Position numbers and translations under genes: made by a program. DNA of 64,000 nt from Exiguobacterium qingdaonense (GTDB taxonomy: Bacteria > Bacillota > Bacilli > Exiguobacteriales > Exiguobacteriaceae). The stretch lies in assembly GCF_018617855.1 (NCBI RefSeq), contig NZ_JACSKY010000005.1:1-64000 (forward strand), given 5' to 3'. This document shows positions 8,994 through 17,490 of the stretch, one piece after another. The notes under the pieces are model-generated. The model was given only the letters and a program-made list of their open reading frames with translations. It searched no databases and was not told the DNA's origin. Numbering within the stretch: the stretch's first letter is position 1; each line of letters starts with the position of its first letter.

Positions 8994-9031
8994 CGAACGC
9001 CCCGCTCAATAATGAGCGAGGCGTTTGTTTG
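8994..9031. terminator. Bidirectional terminator between glpX and the DUF975 gene
   Basis: A stem of about 13 bp with one mismatch (AACGCC..CGCTCA with TGAGCG..GGCGTT) around ATAA. The plus-strand T content follows in TTTGTTTG, and the minus strand reads into TTCG-type sequence. It probably serves both convergent genes. Confidence 0.65.
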
Positions 9032-9032
9032 A

Positions 9033-9704
9033 TTAAAATCCTTGATCTGTCTCATGAACCGGCTCGTCTGCGCCGATCCGATTGTCACGAATCGAATCAT
9101 AGAACGTTGCATACGTCGTCGAATAGTATGGCCCGATGAAGAAGAAGCCGATACCGAGCGTCAAAATTCCGACGAGGAACCAACCGAAGAATGACAAGAA
9201 GAGCATGAACGCTTCCATCTTGTGACCGTCCATGAGGCGACGTGATTCCGTAATCGACTCGAGCGCCGAAAGTTCTGGCTGGTCGCGTAAAATGTACGGT
9301 GTGAGCGAATAAGAGAATCCTTTAATGATGCCAGGCACGATGAGGAGAAGCGTCCACAAGAAGAGGAACAATCCCATCACAAATGATGTGATGACATGTT
9401 TGACGTATTTCGTCTGGAACGGCTTGAACATCGCTGAGAGCGATGCGCCTTTTTCGCGTGATACATTTAACGCGAGCCATGACCAACCGATGGCAAGTGG
9501 CGCAATCAAGATCTGAAGAACGTTCGATACAAACGTCAACGTGACGTCTGTCGATGTGAACGCTTCCGGTGAATTGGGGTCCATCTCAGGGGCGAACCAC
9601 TGCGGAATTCCGTTGATGATCAGGAATAAGAGCGCCAACCCTGCCATGAGCCACCATTTCCCTTTCAATGCTTGACGTGCATGTTGTTTCCATTCTGTTC
9701 TCAT
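9033..9704 (-). CDS. DUF975 family membrane protein
   Basis: A 223-residue integral membrane protein of the DUF975 family, found mainly in Firmicutes and of unknown function. The family's opening is seen (RQALKGKWWLMAGLALLFLI), followed by about five hydrophobic segments and the conserved loop ITESRRLMDGHKMEAF near 150-165. AAAGGA precedes the ATG. It is monocistronic. Confidence 0.85.
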   Translation of the reverse strand: MRTEWKQHARQALKGKWWLMAGLALLFLIINGIPQWFAPEMDPNSPEAFTSTDVTLTFVSNVLQILIAPLAIGWSWLALNVSREKGASLSAMFKPFQTKYVKHVITSFVMGLFLFLWTLLLIVPGIIKGFSYSLTPYILRDQPELSALESITESRRLMDGHKMEAFMLFLSFFGWFLVGILTLGIGFFFIGPYYSTTYATFYDSIRDNRIGADEPVHETDQGF

Positions 9705-9775
9705 ATGAACCCATCCTTTTTCATAGTCTTTCTATAGTGTACGTGAAAAAGTTACGATACGTTTCAAAAAATATA

Positions 9776-9804
9776 TAAAAAAGGGAAAGGAATTTCTCCT
9801 TTCC
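9776..9804 (-). terminator. Terminator after the 101-aa membrane protein gene
   Basis: GGAAAGG pairs with CCTTTCC around a 7-nt loop, with a T run on the minus strand. Confidence 0.7.
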
Positions 9805-9807
9805 ACC

Positions 9808-10113
9808 TTACCGAATCATCACATTACCTAAAAAGAACTGAGACATGGATAAAATCAACAGCAACACCCCGATTGATAAAATCAAGTGAGATGTGATTTT
9901 GAATACGTTGCTCCGTAAAAAAGTATGGCTATACTCATAACGACGGATGAGCAATACGTGAACGAGTTCAAATAAAATAACGGCTGCTGTAAAATAAAAC
10001 GTCATCATGATGTGGAAACTAAAAAAGAGCATCGCCAATATCCCGAGTCCGAAGTTATGAATTCGATTATGGACGTCATCCCGATCCCCAACGGTTGTTT
10101 GTATATGTTGCAT
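9808..10113 (-). CDS. Small hypothetical membrane protein
   Basis: A 101-residue protein that I do not recognise. Three hydrophobic segments are visible (about 22-50, 70-85 and 75-95, the last two partly merged), with a short charged N-terminus and RRYEYSHTF between them. GAGGTG precedes the ATG, and a terminator follows at once, so it is probably a real single-gene unit. No function is suggested by its neighbours. Confidence 0.6.
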   Translation of the reverse strand: MQHIQTTVGDRDDVHNRIHNFGLGILAMLFFSFHIMMTFYFTAAVILFELVHVLLIRRYEYSHTFLRSNVFKITSHLILSIGVLLLILSMSQFFLGNVMIR

Positions 10114-10242
10114 CCAATCACCTCACCCTGAAAACCAATACTACGTAGCTATCCTTAATGCCAATTTATCACATTTTTCCAACCTCTAAACGTTATGTCA
10201 TGACTTTTTACCTAAACGAAATATTTGGAAATCAAATGTAAT

Positions 10243-10270
10243 AAAAAAAGTGCTGATGCTTCAGCACTTT
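10243..10270 (-). terminator. Terminator of the MFS-yunF-yunD-yutD operon
   Basis: AAAGTGCTGA pairs with TCAGCACTTT around TGCT, with a run of seven A on the left giving the minus-strand T tract. It overlaps the last yutD codons. Confidence 0.8.
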
Positions 10271-10637
10271 ACGTGTTTGTCTCTTCTGACTTGTTGAACT
10301 TTCGTTTTAACTTTAATTTTTGTTTCGTTCCACCAAAGACAGGACCACTTTCTTCCTCGTTAATTTCGGTTTCTTTTTTCAAGACGAAATAAGGACATCC
10401 GAAATTACAGTATTCATACACATAGTCCATCACGTTGTCGATCCGGTTCTCATATGTCGCCAATTTAGACTTTGGTTCATAGAACCCTTTCAATCGCAAT
10501 TGACCGTGCCCCCAATCGCCGACGATGTAGTCATACTTGTCAAGCACATCGCTATACCTTGCGATAAACGCCTCTTCGTTGAATCCGTCGCGTTTCTCTT
10601 CTAAGACGGTATAACCGTGGCGATTCACTCGTATCAT
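10269..10637 (-). CDS. YutD family protein (DUF1027)
   Basis: A 122-residue conserved Firmicute protein. The core YDYIVGDWGHGQLRLKGFY and the later YEYCNFGCPYFVLKK match B. subtilis YutD. Function is unknown. The frame is open further upstream (to 10742, inside the nucleotidase gene), but the ATG at 10637 has GGAGGTG before it and starts at the family's usual place. It is 50 bp downstream of the 5'-nucleotidase gene. A short charged C-terminal tail (KLKLKRKFNK) extends beyond the Bacillus protein. Confidence 0.88.
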   Translation of the reverse strand: MIRVNRHGYTVLEEKRDGFNEEAFIARYSDVLDKYDYIVGDWGHGQLRLKGFYEPKSKLATYENRIDNVMDYVYEYCNFGCPYFVLKKETEINEEESGPVFGGTKQKLKLKRKFNKSEETNT

Positions 10638-10686
10638 CGTTCCCACCTCCGCTTCCTTATCATAGCACGTCCCCCTCGAATCGGCT

Positions 10687-12027
10687 CTACCCTTTTCGGA
10701 GAATCTCATGTCGAGTGACGATCGCTTCTCTGAGCACGTCACGTAACAATTCGGGCATAAAATATCGTTTCGGTTGATCTTTCAAATACGGAAGAAGGGG
10801 ACCAAACGTCAACATATCGACCGTCGCGACACGGTACGTTCGATTCGGTTCCAATCGTTCTCCTAACACAAAATACTGGCCGTCACGTTGTTCAATTTGA
10901 TAGAAGCTCGGTTCTCCGAGCACGGTTCCTCTAAAGCCTAAACCTCTCACATGCATGTTCGTGAACGTCTCTTCGCTCACATCGTGTAAAAAACGTGTCA
11001 GCGTCTTTCCATCCAATGTGAGCACACAAGGATTGATCGGATGCGGACAAATCCGGTGCAGCATGTTGAGCGTCACTTTTCCAGGGGGGATCCCTTCAAG
11101 AACCACACCGGAAGGAATGATTCCGACGTCCGCCGTACACCATTCAACCATGCTTTTCACGAGCAGGTCACTGAGCGGGGAATGCCCGAACCAATTCGAT
11201 ACATAGCCGTCCGTCTCAGCAATCGTCACATCGAGAAGTCGTTTTGCATCGGCTCCTTCGGAATGCAAGATGGACAATGTGTCCGGACTATCGGATCGAT
11301 GGGATAGCTCATGGAGGCGAGCTTCTTTCTCAATGATTTTCGTTCCATCAAGCCTTAACGTGACTTCCCCCACATACTTTCCATACTTGCCTGCCTGCGC
11401 GATCAACACCCCATTCGTCATCACACCTTCATCTAAGACGTGATGTGTGTGCGCGCCGAGGATGACATCGATTTCGGGGTACATCTCGGCCAATCGCTCA
11501 TCTCCAAAAAAGCCGAGATGACTGAGCGCGATGATGACATCACAGTGTTCCAAACGCTTCAATGCTCGTTTGGTCGACTCATACGGCGATTCAATCTGCC
11601 AACCGAGTTCTGGATACAACTCTTCGTAAGGCGCGGTCATACCAAACAAGCCAATCTTTACACCATCTTGCTCGATCACAAGCGTCTCCTCAACCCAATC
11701 CGGTCGGGAGCCGTCCGCCTCATACACGTTCCCGAGCAGGACCGGAAACGTCGCCTCCTCGTACAGTTTCGACAGCCAATCGTGTGGAAACGTGATTCCT
11801 TCATTGTTTCCGATTGTGACGGCCGTCGGCTGAAGCCGTTCGAGCAAACGAACGTTCAACTTGCCACGGGTCACTTCCGTCGCCGGATGCGTACGGTCCG
11901 CGTGATCCCCTAAGTCAAAGTAGAGCGTATTGTCCGTGCGATGTTCTTCTAAAAAGGAAACAAGTTTCGGCCATTGGTCGAACTTTGAATGAAGATCGTT
12001 GTAATGAAAAATCGTAAGTGTCGTCAC
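10687..12027 (-). CDS. Bifunctional metallophosphatase/5'-nucleotidase, YunD-like
   Basis: A 446-residue protein with an N-terminal calcineurin-type metallophosphoesterase domain (HYNDLHSKF, DLGDHADRT, GNNE, SHLGFFGDE, GAHTHH supply the metal ligands) and a C-terminal 5'-nucleotidase domain from about residue 260. There is no signal peptide, as in B. subtilis YunD, so it acts in the cytoplasm. It probably hydrolyses nucleotides or related phosphoesters. An ATG lies at 12033, but AAGGG abuts it; GTG at 12027 has the proper spacing and is preferred. It sits between yunF and yutD. Confidence 0.87.
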   Translation of the reverse strand: MTTLTIFHYNDLHSKFDQWPKLVSFLEEHRTDNTLYFDLGDHADRTHPATEVTRGKLNVRLLERLQPTAVTIGNNEGITFPHDWLSKLYEEATFPVLLGNVYEADGSRPDWVEETLVIEQDGVKIGLFGMTAPYEELYPELGWQIESPYESTKRALKRLEHCDVIIALSHLGFFGDERLAEMYPEIDVILGAHTHHVLDEGVMTNGVLIAQAGKYGKYVGEVTLRLDGTKIIEKEARLHELSHRSDSPDTLSILHSEGADAKRLLDVTIAETDGYVSNWFGHSPLSDLLVKSMVEWCTADVGIIPSGVVLEGIPPGKVTLNMLHRICPHPINPCVLTLDGKTLTRFLHDVSEETFTNMHVRGLGFRGTVLGEPSFYQIEQRDGQYFVLGERLEPNRTYRVATVDMLTFGPLLPYLKDQPKRYFMPELLRDVLREAIVTRHEILRKG

Positions 12028-12042
12028 GGCCATCCCTTCTTT

Positions 12043-12888
12043 CTAAAACAGACTGATTTGTCGGGGTGCAAGCTCGTATTCGAGACCAAGAATCTCAATC
12101 AAGCGCTTGGCATTCGGAGCCGCGTCCCCGGCAGAGTTGTTGTTGAAGTACACATATACGTCTTTCGCCTCACGGTCAATCTCACGAAGTGAAGTTGCCA
12201 ACTCTTGAAGTTCCTCCTCGCTGTAACGGTACAAGCAACGGACATGCCGCCATTCTTGACTCGTCATTCCCGGCTTTTTTAGCCATCCAGATGTATTTCG
12301 TCCATGTAATCGAACGACCGCGACGTCAGGATGGGTAACGACCGGGACGAACGGGATGCTACTTTCTTTCGTCTGTGGCTCATCACAAATCGTGTTGATG
12401 AATCGTTGTTCCTTTAAAAATTGTAGTGTCCGGTCCCGAAACGCTTCAGAGAACCATGTCGGATTACGGAACTCGATGGCAATCTCATAGTCAGAAAGCT
12501 CGGCACGGATCGTTCGCAAATAATCAAGGTATGGTTTTGAGACATCGAACCAAGGCGGTAGTTGAACGAGAACAGCCTTCAGCTTCCCGGCCTGCTTCAG
12601 CGGTTCGACGGAGACCCGGTAGCGTTCAAACAGTTCGGACAAAGGCACTTTTGGTTCACGGTCGTGTCCACTCATTTCCCTGGAAACTTTCACGACGAAC
12701 TGGAAATGGTCCGGTGTCTCGGCATCCCACTTCTCGAAATTTTTCACAGGTTGAATTGCATAGAAGGTCGAGTCGACTTCGACGGTCGGAAAATGTCCTG
12801 CATATGTCGGTAATTTGTGTTTTCGTTCTTCTGGGGTCGTATACAATAAATCGTGGTCACCCCATCCGGTCACCCCTACGTAAATCAT
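12043..12888 (-). CDS. DUF72 family protein, YunF-like
   Basis: A 281-residue TIM-barrel-like protein of the DUF72 family (B. subtilis YunF, E. coli YecE) of unknown function. Visible family features are YVGVTGWGDHDLLY at the N-terminus, FPTVEVDSTFYAI near 33-45, FQFVVKVSREM near 60-70, and VYVYFNNNSAGDAAPNA near the C-terminus. The open frame extends upstream into the MFS gene, but AAGGAGG precedes the ATG at 12888, which gives the family length. It begins 10 bp after the MFS stop codon. Confidence 0.87.
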   Translation of the reverse strand: MIYVGVTGWGDHDLLYTTPEERKHKLPTYAGHFPTVEVDSTFYAIQPVKNFEKWDAETPDHFQFVVKVSREMSGHDREPKVPLSELFERYRVSVEPLKQAGKLKAVLVQLPPWFDVSKPYLDYLRTIRAELSDYEIAIEFRNPTWFSEAFRDRTLQFLKEQRFINTICDEPQTKESSIPFVPVVTHPDVAVVRLHGRNTSGWLKKPGMTSQEWRHVRCLYRYSEEELQELATSLREIDREAKDVYVYFNNNSAGDAAPNAKRLIEILGLEYELAPRQISLF

Positions 12889-12898
12889 AGCGTCCTCC

Positions 12899-14080
12899 TT
12901 AAGATTCTGAAATGACGGCTGCTTTCCGTTTCGACCAGTTCCATGTCCCCGTAAACGTGACGAGCAATAACACGAGCCCCATGATGAACGGGTAGCGCAT
13001 GTCGATATCAAAGGCAATTCCCGCGAGCGTCGGTCCTAAAATGTTTCCGATGCTCATATATGCGTTATTCATACCCATCGCAAGTCCTTGTTCGTTTCCG
13101 GCTAGTTTCGAGACGAGCGTATTCAACACCGGTCGTAAAATCGATGTCGATAGGAAGATGACGAGCGTCACCGCGAAGAAGAGCATATACGTTCCTGCGA
13201 ACAGGGACATGAAGAAGCCGAATGACGCGAGCGCGATAAAGGCGAGCACGACCTTCACCTCTCCCATCAGTGCGACGAGACGGTCCACCGCGAACAGTTG
13301 GACGATGACGCTCACAATCCCCGTCCCGGTCACCATGATGGCAATTTCTTGTGGTGTCGCACTGAACATCTCACTGACATATAGTCCGAGCACCGATTCG
13401 TAAGCCATGAGACCAAATGCCATGACTAGGTTGATGACCAACACGAAGAAGTATGGCTTTCGTGTCGACATCGCCAATTGTGTCGGTAAAGATTCTTTCG
13501 TCTTCGGTGCCTCGTACGGGGCACGGTCAGGCTCTTTCAGAAGCAGTACAGACGAGATCACGGCGATAAACGATACAATCGCTGAAACGAGTAGCGGTGT
13601 CTTCAATCCGAACTCGGCAAAGAATCCACCAATCCCTGGTCCAACAACGATTCCAAGCGACATTGCCGCGGAAATATAACTATTCCCTCGAGCTCGTTGC
13701 TCTAGTGTTGTAATATCTGCCACGTAAGCGAAGATGGCCGGAATCAAGAGCGCCGCCCCCACGCCTCCGATCGCACGAGACACGAGTAAAACCGTCAAGT
13801 TATCCGATAGATAAAAGACCCCCATCGAGATGGTGAACCCGATGAGACCGAGGATAATCATGAGACGGCGCCCATAGACGTCCGCCCATTTCCCGGCAAT
13901 CGGTGACATCACGAGTTGCGCACCCGCAAACACGGAAATCATTAGTCCTGCGGCCGTCCCTCCCTCGCCAATCATCTTTAAGTAGTCCGGAATAATCGGG
14001 ATGATAATCCCAAATCCGGCAACGGCAATAAACATGTTCAACATGAGAATCGCCAATTGATTTTTTTGTTTTGTCGTCAA
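12899..14080 (-). CDS. MFS drug:H+ antiporter, NorA/Bmr-like
   Basis: A 393-residue, 12-helix major facilitator of the DHA1 drug-efflux type. Motif A is GKWADVYGRR near residues 62-71, and motif C (antiporter signature) GPGIGGFFAE lies near 145-154. The overall pattern resembles NorA and Bmr; actual drug range cannot be read. The start is unusual: AAAGGAAG is followed by an ATG that meets a stop after two codons, while the TTG at 14080 opens the full frame with acceptable spacing. First gene of an operon with yunF, yunD and yutD. Confidence 0.85.
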   Translation of the reverse strand: MTTKQKNQLAILMLNMFIAVAGFGIIIPIIPDYLKMIGEGGTAAGLMISVFAGAQLVMSPIAGKWADVYGRRLMIILGLIGFTISMGVFYLSDNLTVLLVSRAIGGVGAALLIPAIFAYVADITTLEQRARGNSYISAAMSLGIVVGPGIGGFFAEFGLKTPLLVSAIVSFIAVISSVLLLKEPDRAPYEAPKTKESLPTQLAMSTRKPYFFVLVINLVMAFGLMAYESVLGLYVSEMFSATPQEIAIMVTGTGIVSVIVQLFAVDRLVALMGEVKVVLAFIALASFGFFMSLFAGTYMLFFAVTLVIFLSTSILRPVLNTLVSKLAGNEQGLAMGMNNAYMSIGNILGPTLAGIAFDIDMRYPFIMGLVLLLVTFTGTWNWSKRKAAVISES

Positions 14081-14149
14081 TGCATGTCACTTCCTTTTCA
14101 TCTTTCCATTTTACTGTTTGACTTCGCATATGGGCAAACAATAAGACAG

Positions 14150-14181
14150 AAAAAACCCATCCTTGACCAAAGGATGGGTTT
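14150..14181 (-). terminator. Terminator after brnQ
   Basis: AAACCCATCCTT pairs with AAGGATGGGTTT around a short loop, with six A on the left giving the minus-strand T tract. Confidence 0.8.
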
Positions 14182-14184
14182 GAC

Positions 14185-15504
14185 TTAAGAGATGCGTGAC
14201 TGAGCGAGTGACTCTCGTGTCCCACTCTTTGGAAGAAGAAGCGTGATCACGTAGACGATCATCGTCGGGACTGCCCAAGCTAAATTAATGTCCGCCATCG
14301 GTAAGCTCGAAATCCAAGACGTGACAGCTGAAGGTTGAATCCCGTTCCACGTCTCAAAGAGCGAGAGCACGAGGGCTGTATAAATCGTCGCTTTCATCGC
14401 CACACTAGGGTTGCGTTGGATACGCTCTGTCACCGACACGAGCACGAGGGCAATCATGACCGGATAGAGGAGCGTGAGAAGTGGCACTGCGATTTGAATC
14501 AATGTGTTCAATCCGACAAGGGAAATCAAATAACCGAACAACGTCGTCGCAATGACGACATGGTGGTATGTGAGTGACGTGAATTGGTTGCTGATGAAGC
14601 GTGAGAACTCAGAGATGAGCCCGACCGCTGTCGTCAAACAAGCGAGGAAGACCGCTAACCCGAGCGCGAGCATTCCGACTTGTCCGTATGACGTACCCGC
14701 AAACGCTTGGAGAAGACTCGCACCACTCGTCGTCCCTTCAGCGACCGCCATGTTCGCCCCGATTGACCCGAGCGAGATATAGACGAGCATCAAGCAGGTG
14801 ACCGCGAGCATCCCCGCCGAGCGAAGGAGCGATGATGCCTCTTTTTGGTCACTCAATCCGTTAGCTTTCAACGTGACGAGGACGATTGCCCCAAAGACGA
14901 GAGCCCCGAATACGTCCATCGTCAAATAACCTTGTTGGAAACCTTGACCGAGTGCGCCAACCCATGTTTCAAACCCTTCCGCTGGAGATCCTGGTTCTCC
15001 AAGCGGTGCGACAAGGTTCGTGATTCCGATTGCCGCAAGCAAAAACAGGAGGATCGGTGTGATGATACGCCCGATGATTTCAATCAACTTTTGGGCACGA
15101 AGCGTCAAGAAGAACGTCAACCCGAAAAAGACGGTCGAACTGATCGCTAATGTCAAAGTAGAGGGTGCGTCGAGAAAAGGGACAAGTCCCATCTCATAAG
15201 TGACCGCTGCCGTACGCGGAATCCCGAAGAATGGCCCGATGGCCACGTACATTAATCCCGTCAAGATAAGCGCGAGACGCTTTGGAATATAACGAGCGAT
15301 TTGATCCGTTCCGCCGCCTACCCGAGCGACTGCGAACAGAGCAAGAAGCGGTAAACCGACACCCGTAATGACGAACCCGATCATCGCCGGTACGAGGTTC
15401 TCACCCGCCAAGGCGCCGAGCTCAGGTGGGAACAGTAAGTTCCCGGCCCCAAAGAATAAAGCAAAAATCGTAAACGCTAACGGGAATAATGTCGATTTTT
15501 TCAT
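14185..15504 (-). CDS. brnQ: Branched-chain amino acid:cation symporter BrnQ
   Basis: A 439-residue, 12-helix carrier of the LIVCS family importing leucine, isoleucine and valine. The N-terminal signature FALFFGAGNLLFPPELGALAG (residues about 14-34) is diagnostic. GGAGG precedes the ATG. No T-box leader was found in the 200 bp upstream. It is monocistronic, with the acylphosphatase gene upstream behind its own terminator. Confidence 0.93.
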   Translation of the reverse strand: MKKSTLFPLAFTIFALFFGAGNLLFPPELGALAGENLVPAMIGFVITGVGLPLLALFAVARVGGGTDQIARYIPKRLALILTGLMYVAIGPFFGIPRTAAVTYEMGLVPFLDAPSTLTLAISSTVFFGLTFFLTLRAQKLIEIIGRIITPILLFLLAAIGITNLVAPLGEPGSPAEGFETWVGALGQGFQQGYLTMDVFGALVFGAIVLVTLKANGLSDQKEASSLLRSAGMLAVTCLMLVYISLGSIGANMAVAEGTTSGASLLQAFAGTSYGQVGMLALGLAVFLACLTTAVGLISEFSRFISNQFTSLTYHHVVIATTLFGYLISLVGLNTLIQIAVPLLTLLYPVMIALVLVSVTERIQRNPSVAMKATIYTALVLSLFETWNGIQPSAVTSWISSLPMADINLAWAVPTMIVYVITLLLPKSGTRESLAQSRIS

Positions 15505-15666
15505 ACAACTACCTCCACATACTTGGTGTTCAATAAGCTTAACAAAAAAATAATAACTAAATTTTCTGACAATATATCGCTTGGTCTACTCCATTATACA
15601 CACTTCCTATCGTTTGACCACCCCATCTCCAAAATTCAATTGTACTTTTTTATAAGTGGACGATAT

Positions 15667-15695
15667 AAAAAAATCCCCTTAATCCAAGGGGATTT
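15667..15695 (-). terminator. Terminator after the acylphosphatase gene
   Basis: AAATCCCCTT (15671-15680) pairs with AAGGGGATTT (15686-15695), with an A run on the left. Confidence 0.8.
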
Positions 15696-15703
15696 GTAAG
15701 CTT

Positions 15704-15976
15704 TCAGTAGCGGATATCGAATGAACGAAATGCTTGATCTTCCGCTTCGCCTTCTTCGATACGGTCGACACCGACAAAGCGGTTCCCATCTTTTAACGCT
15801 TGCTTGAACGTATCGATGTCTTTCTCTGAGCCTTCCACGTGAAGTTCGACCGTCCCGTCACTCTGATTTCGAACCCACCCTTTGATGCCGATTTGTTGAG
15901 CGGTCTCTTGTGAAAAATATCGAAACCCGACACCTTGGACACGTCCCGATACAATCAAATGTTTAGCGACTTTCAT
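15704..15976 (-). CDS. Acylphosphatase
   Basis: A 90-residue enzyme of the acylphosphatase family that hydrolyses acyl phosphates such as acetyl phosphate or carbamoyl phosphate. Both signatures are intact: GRVQGVGFRYF (catalytic arginine near residue 19) and GWVRNQSDGTVE (catalytic asparagine near residue 37). AAAGGGGG precedes the ATG. It is a single-gene unit. Confidence 0.95.
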   Translation of the reverse strand: MKVAKHLIVSGRVQGVGFRYFSQETAQQIGIKGWVRNQSDGTVELHVEGSEKDIDTFKQALKDGNRFVGVDRIEEGEAEDQAFRSFDIRY

Positions 15977-16068
15977 TCTATTTTCCCCCTTTATTTTGAC
16001 AAAGATGTTTAAAGGTCCTTCCTTTAGGAAACAGTATTTAAGTAAAATAATGGAATTGGAGTGGTTGT

Positions 16069-17451
16069 ATGAATGATGTTATTACGCTTGTCACGAAAGT
16101 TTCCGACTGGCTTTGGGGTGTCCCCATCATCTCGTTACTCGTCTTATCCGGTGTCTTCCTCACCATCAAGCTCGGTTTCTTTCAGTTTCGTTACCCGATC
16201 TACATATTCAAGCAAACGTTCGGCAGCATCTTTAAAAAGCCAAAAGGTGAAGGCGACATCAGCCCGAGACAAGCCTTAACGTCAGCGCTCTCTTCAACAG
16301 TCGGGGCCGCGAACATCATCGGTGTGCCCGCAGCGATCATGTTCGGGGGACCGGGTGCCATCTTCTGGATGTGGGTCATCGCCGTCATCGGCATGGCAAT
16401 CAAATTTTCAGAGAGTGTATTGGCTGTTCACTATCGTGAAAAGAACGACGCCGGGGAGTTTGTCGGCGGTCCGGTCTACTACATATCAAAAGGACTTCGT
16501 TGGAAGTGGCTCGCGACCTGGTTCGCCTTCGCCCTCATGATCGAACTTATCCCGAGCATCATGGTACAAGGGAACGCCGTCAGCTCGGCCGTCCGTGAGA
16601 CGTTCAACGGGAACACGCTCATCACCGGCATTCTCGTCGCTGGTCTAGTCGGCATCATCGTCTTCGGTGGACTGAAGCGCATCGCGAAAGTGACAGAGGT
16701 CGTCGTCCCAGGGATGGCTCTCATCTATGTCGGAGCCGGATTCATCATCGTCTTGATGAACTTGTCCGAGATCCCAAACGTCCTCGGTCTCATCTTCTCC
16801 TATGCATTTGAGCCGATGGCCGCGTTCGGAGGATTCGCCGGGGCCGCCGTTGCCGAGACGATCCGCTGGGGCTTCGCCCGTGGACTTTACTCGAATGAAG
16901 CGGGTCTAGGGACGGCTCCGATCGCCCACGCCGCGGCACAGACAGACCATCCTGTGCGACAAGGATTTTGGGCGGTGATTGGGATCGTCATCGATACACT
17001 CATCATTTGCAGTACGACCGCCTTCGTCGTCTTGTCTTCCGGTGTCTGGGCGGCTGACGGGGCGATGGAAGACCCAGCGGCATTGACGACGATTGCCTTC
17101 CGTGAATACTTCGGTTATACGGGAAGTTTACTCGTCACCATCTCGCTCATCTTCTTCGTGCTCTCGACCATCATCGTCATCATCTTTTACGGCTCGCGCC
17201 AGGCCGAGTACTTATTCGGGTTGACGGCAGGGAAGGTCATGAAGGCAGTCTATATCGTTTCGATCGTTATCGGATCGATCGGAGGCGCTCAAATGATTTG
17301 GAACTTCCTCGACTTGATGCTCGCGATGATTCTCATCCCGAACGTGATTGCCGTCTTGCTCTTAAGCAGTGAAGTGAAGCGATTGACGACCGAGTTCTTC
17401 ACATCTGAGAAGTATTACAAGAAAGACATCGCCGAAGAAAAGGCATCATAA
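16069..17451 (+). CDS. Alanine/glycine:cation symporter, AGCS family
   Basis: A 460-residue, multi-helix sodium-coupled amino acid symporter of the AgcS/AlsT family. The family stretch FSESVLAVHYREK lies near residue 110, followed by FVGGPVYYI. The signature GLYSNEAGLGTAPIAHAAA lies near residues 273-291. GGAGTGG precedes the ATG. Substrate (alanine, glycine or glutamine) cannot be decided by eye. Confidence 0.93.
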   Translation: MNDVITLVTKVSDWLWGVPIISLLVLSGVFLTIKLGFFQFRYPIYIFKQTFGSIFKKPKGEGDISPRQALTSALSSTVGAANIIGVPAAIMFGGPGAIFWMWVIAVIGMAIKFSESVLAVHYREKNDAGEFVGGPVYYISKGLRWKWLATWFAFALMIELIPSIMVQGNAVSSAVRETFNGNTLITGILVAGLVGIIVFGGLKRIAKVTEVVVPGMALIYVGAGFIIVLMNLSEIPNVLGLIFSYAFEPMAAFGGFAGAAVAETIRWGFARGLYSNEAGLGTAPIAHAAAQTDHPVRQGFWAVIGIVIDTLIICSTTAFVVLSSGVWAADGAMEDPAALTTIAFREYFGYTGSLLVTISLIFFVLSTIIVIIFYGSRQAEYLFGLTAGKVMKAVYIVSIVIGSIGGAQMIWNFLDLMLAMILIPNVIAVLLLSSEVKRLTTEFFTSEKYYKKDIAEEKAS

Positions 17452-17456
17452 TGACA

Positions 17457-17490
17457 AACCCGGCCACGTGGTGAGCCGGGTTCATTTTTA
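17457..17490 (+). terminator. Terminator after the AGCS symporter gene
   Basis: AACCCGGC pairs with GCCGGGTT around a 10-nt loop and is followed by CATTTTTA. The ldh gene ends inside its right flank on the other strand. Confidence 0.75.
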
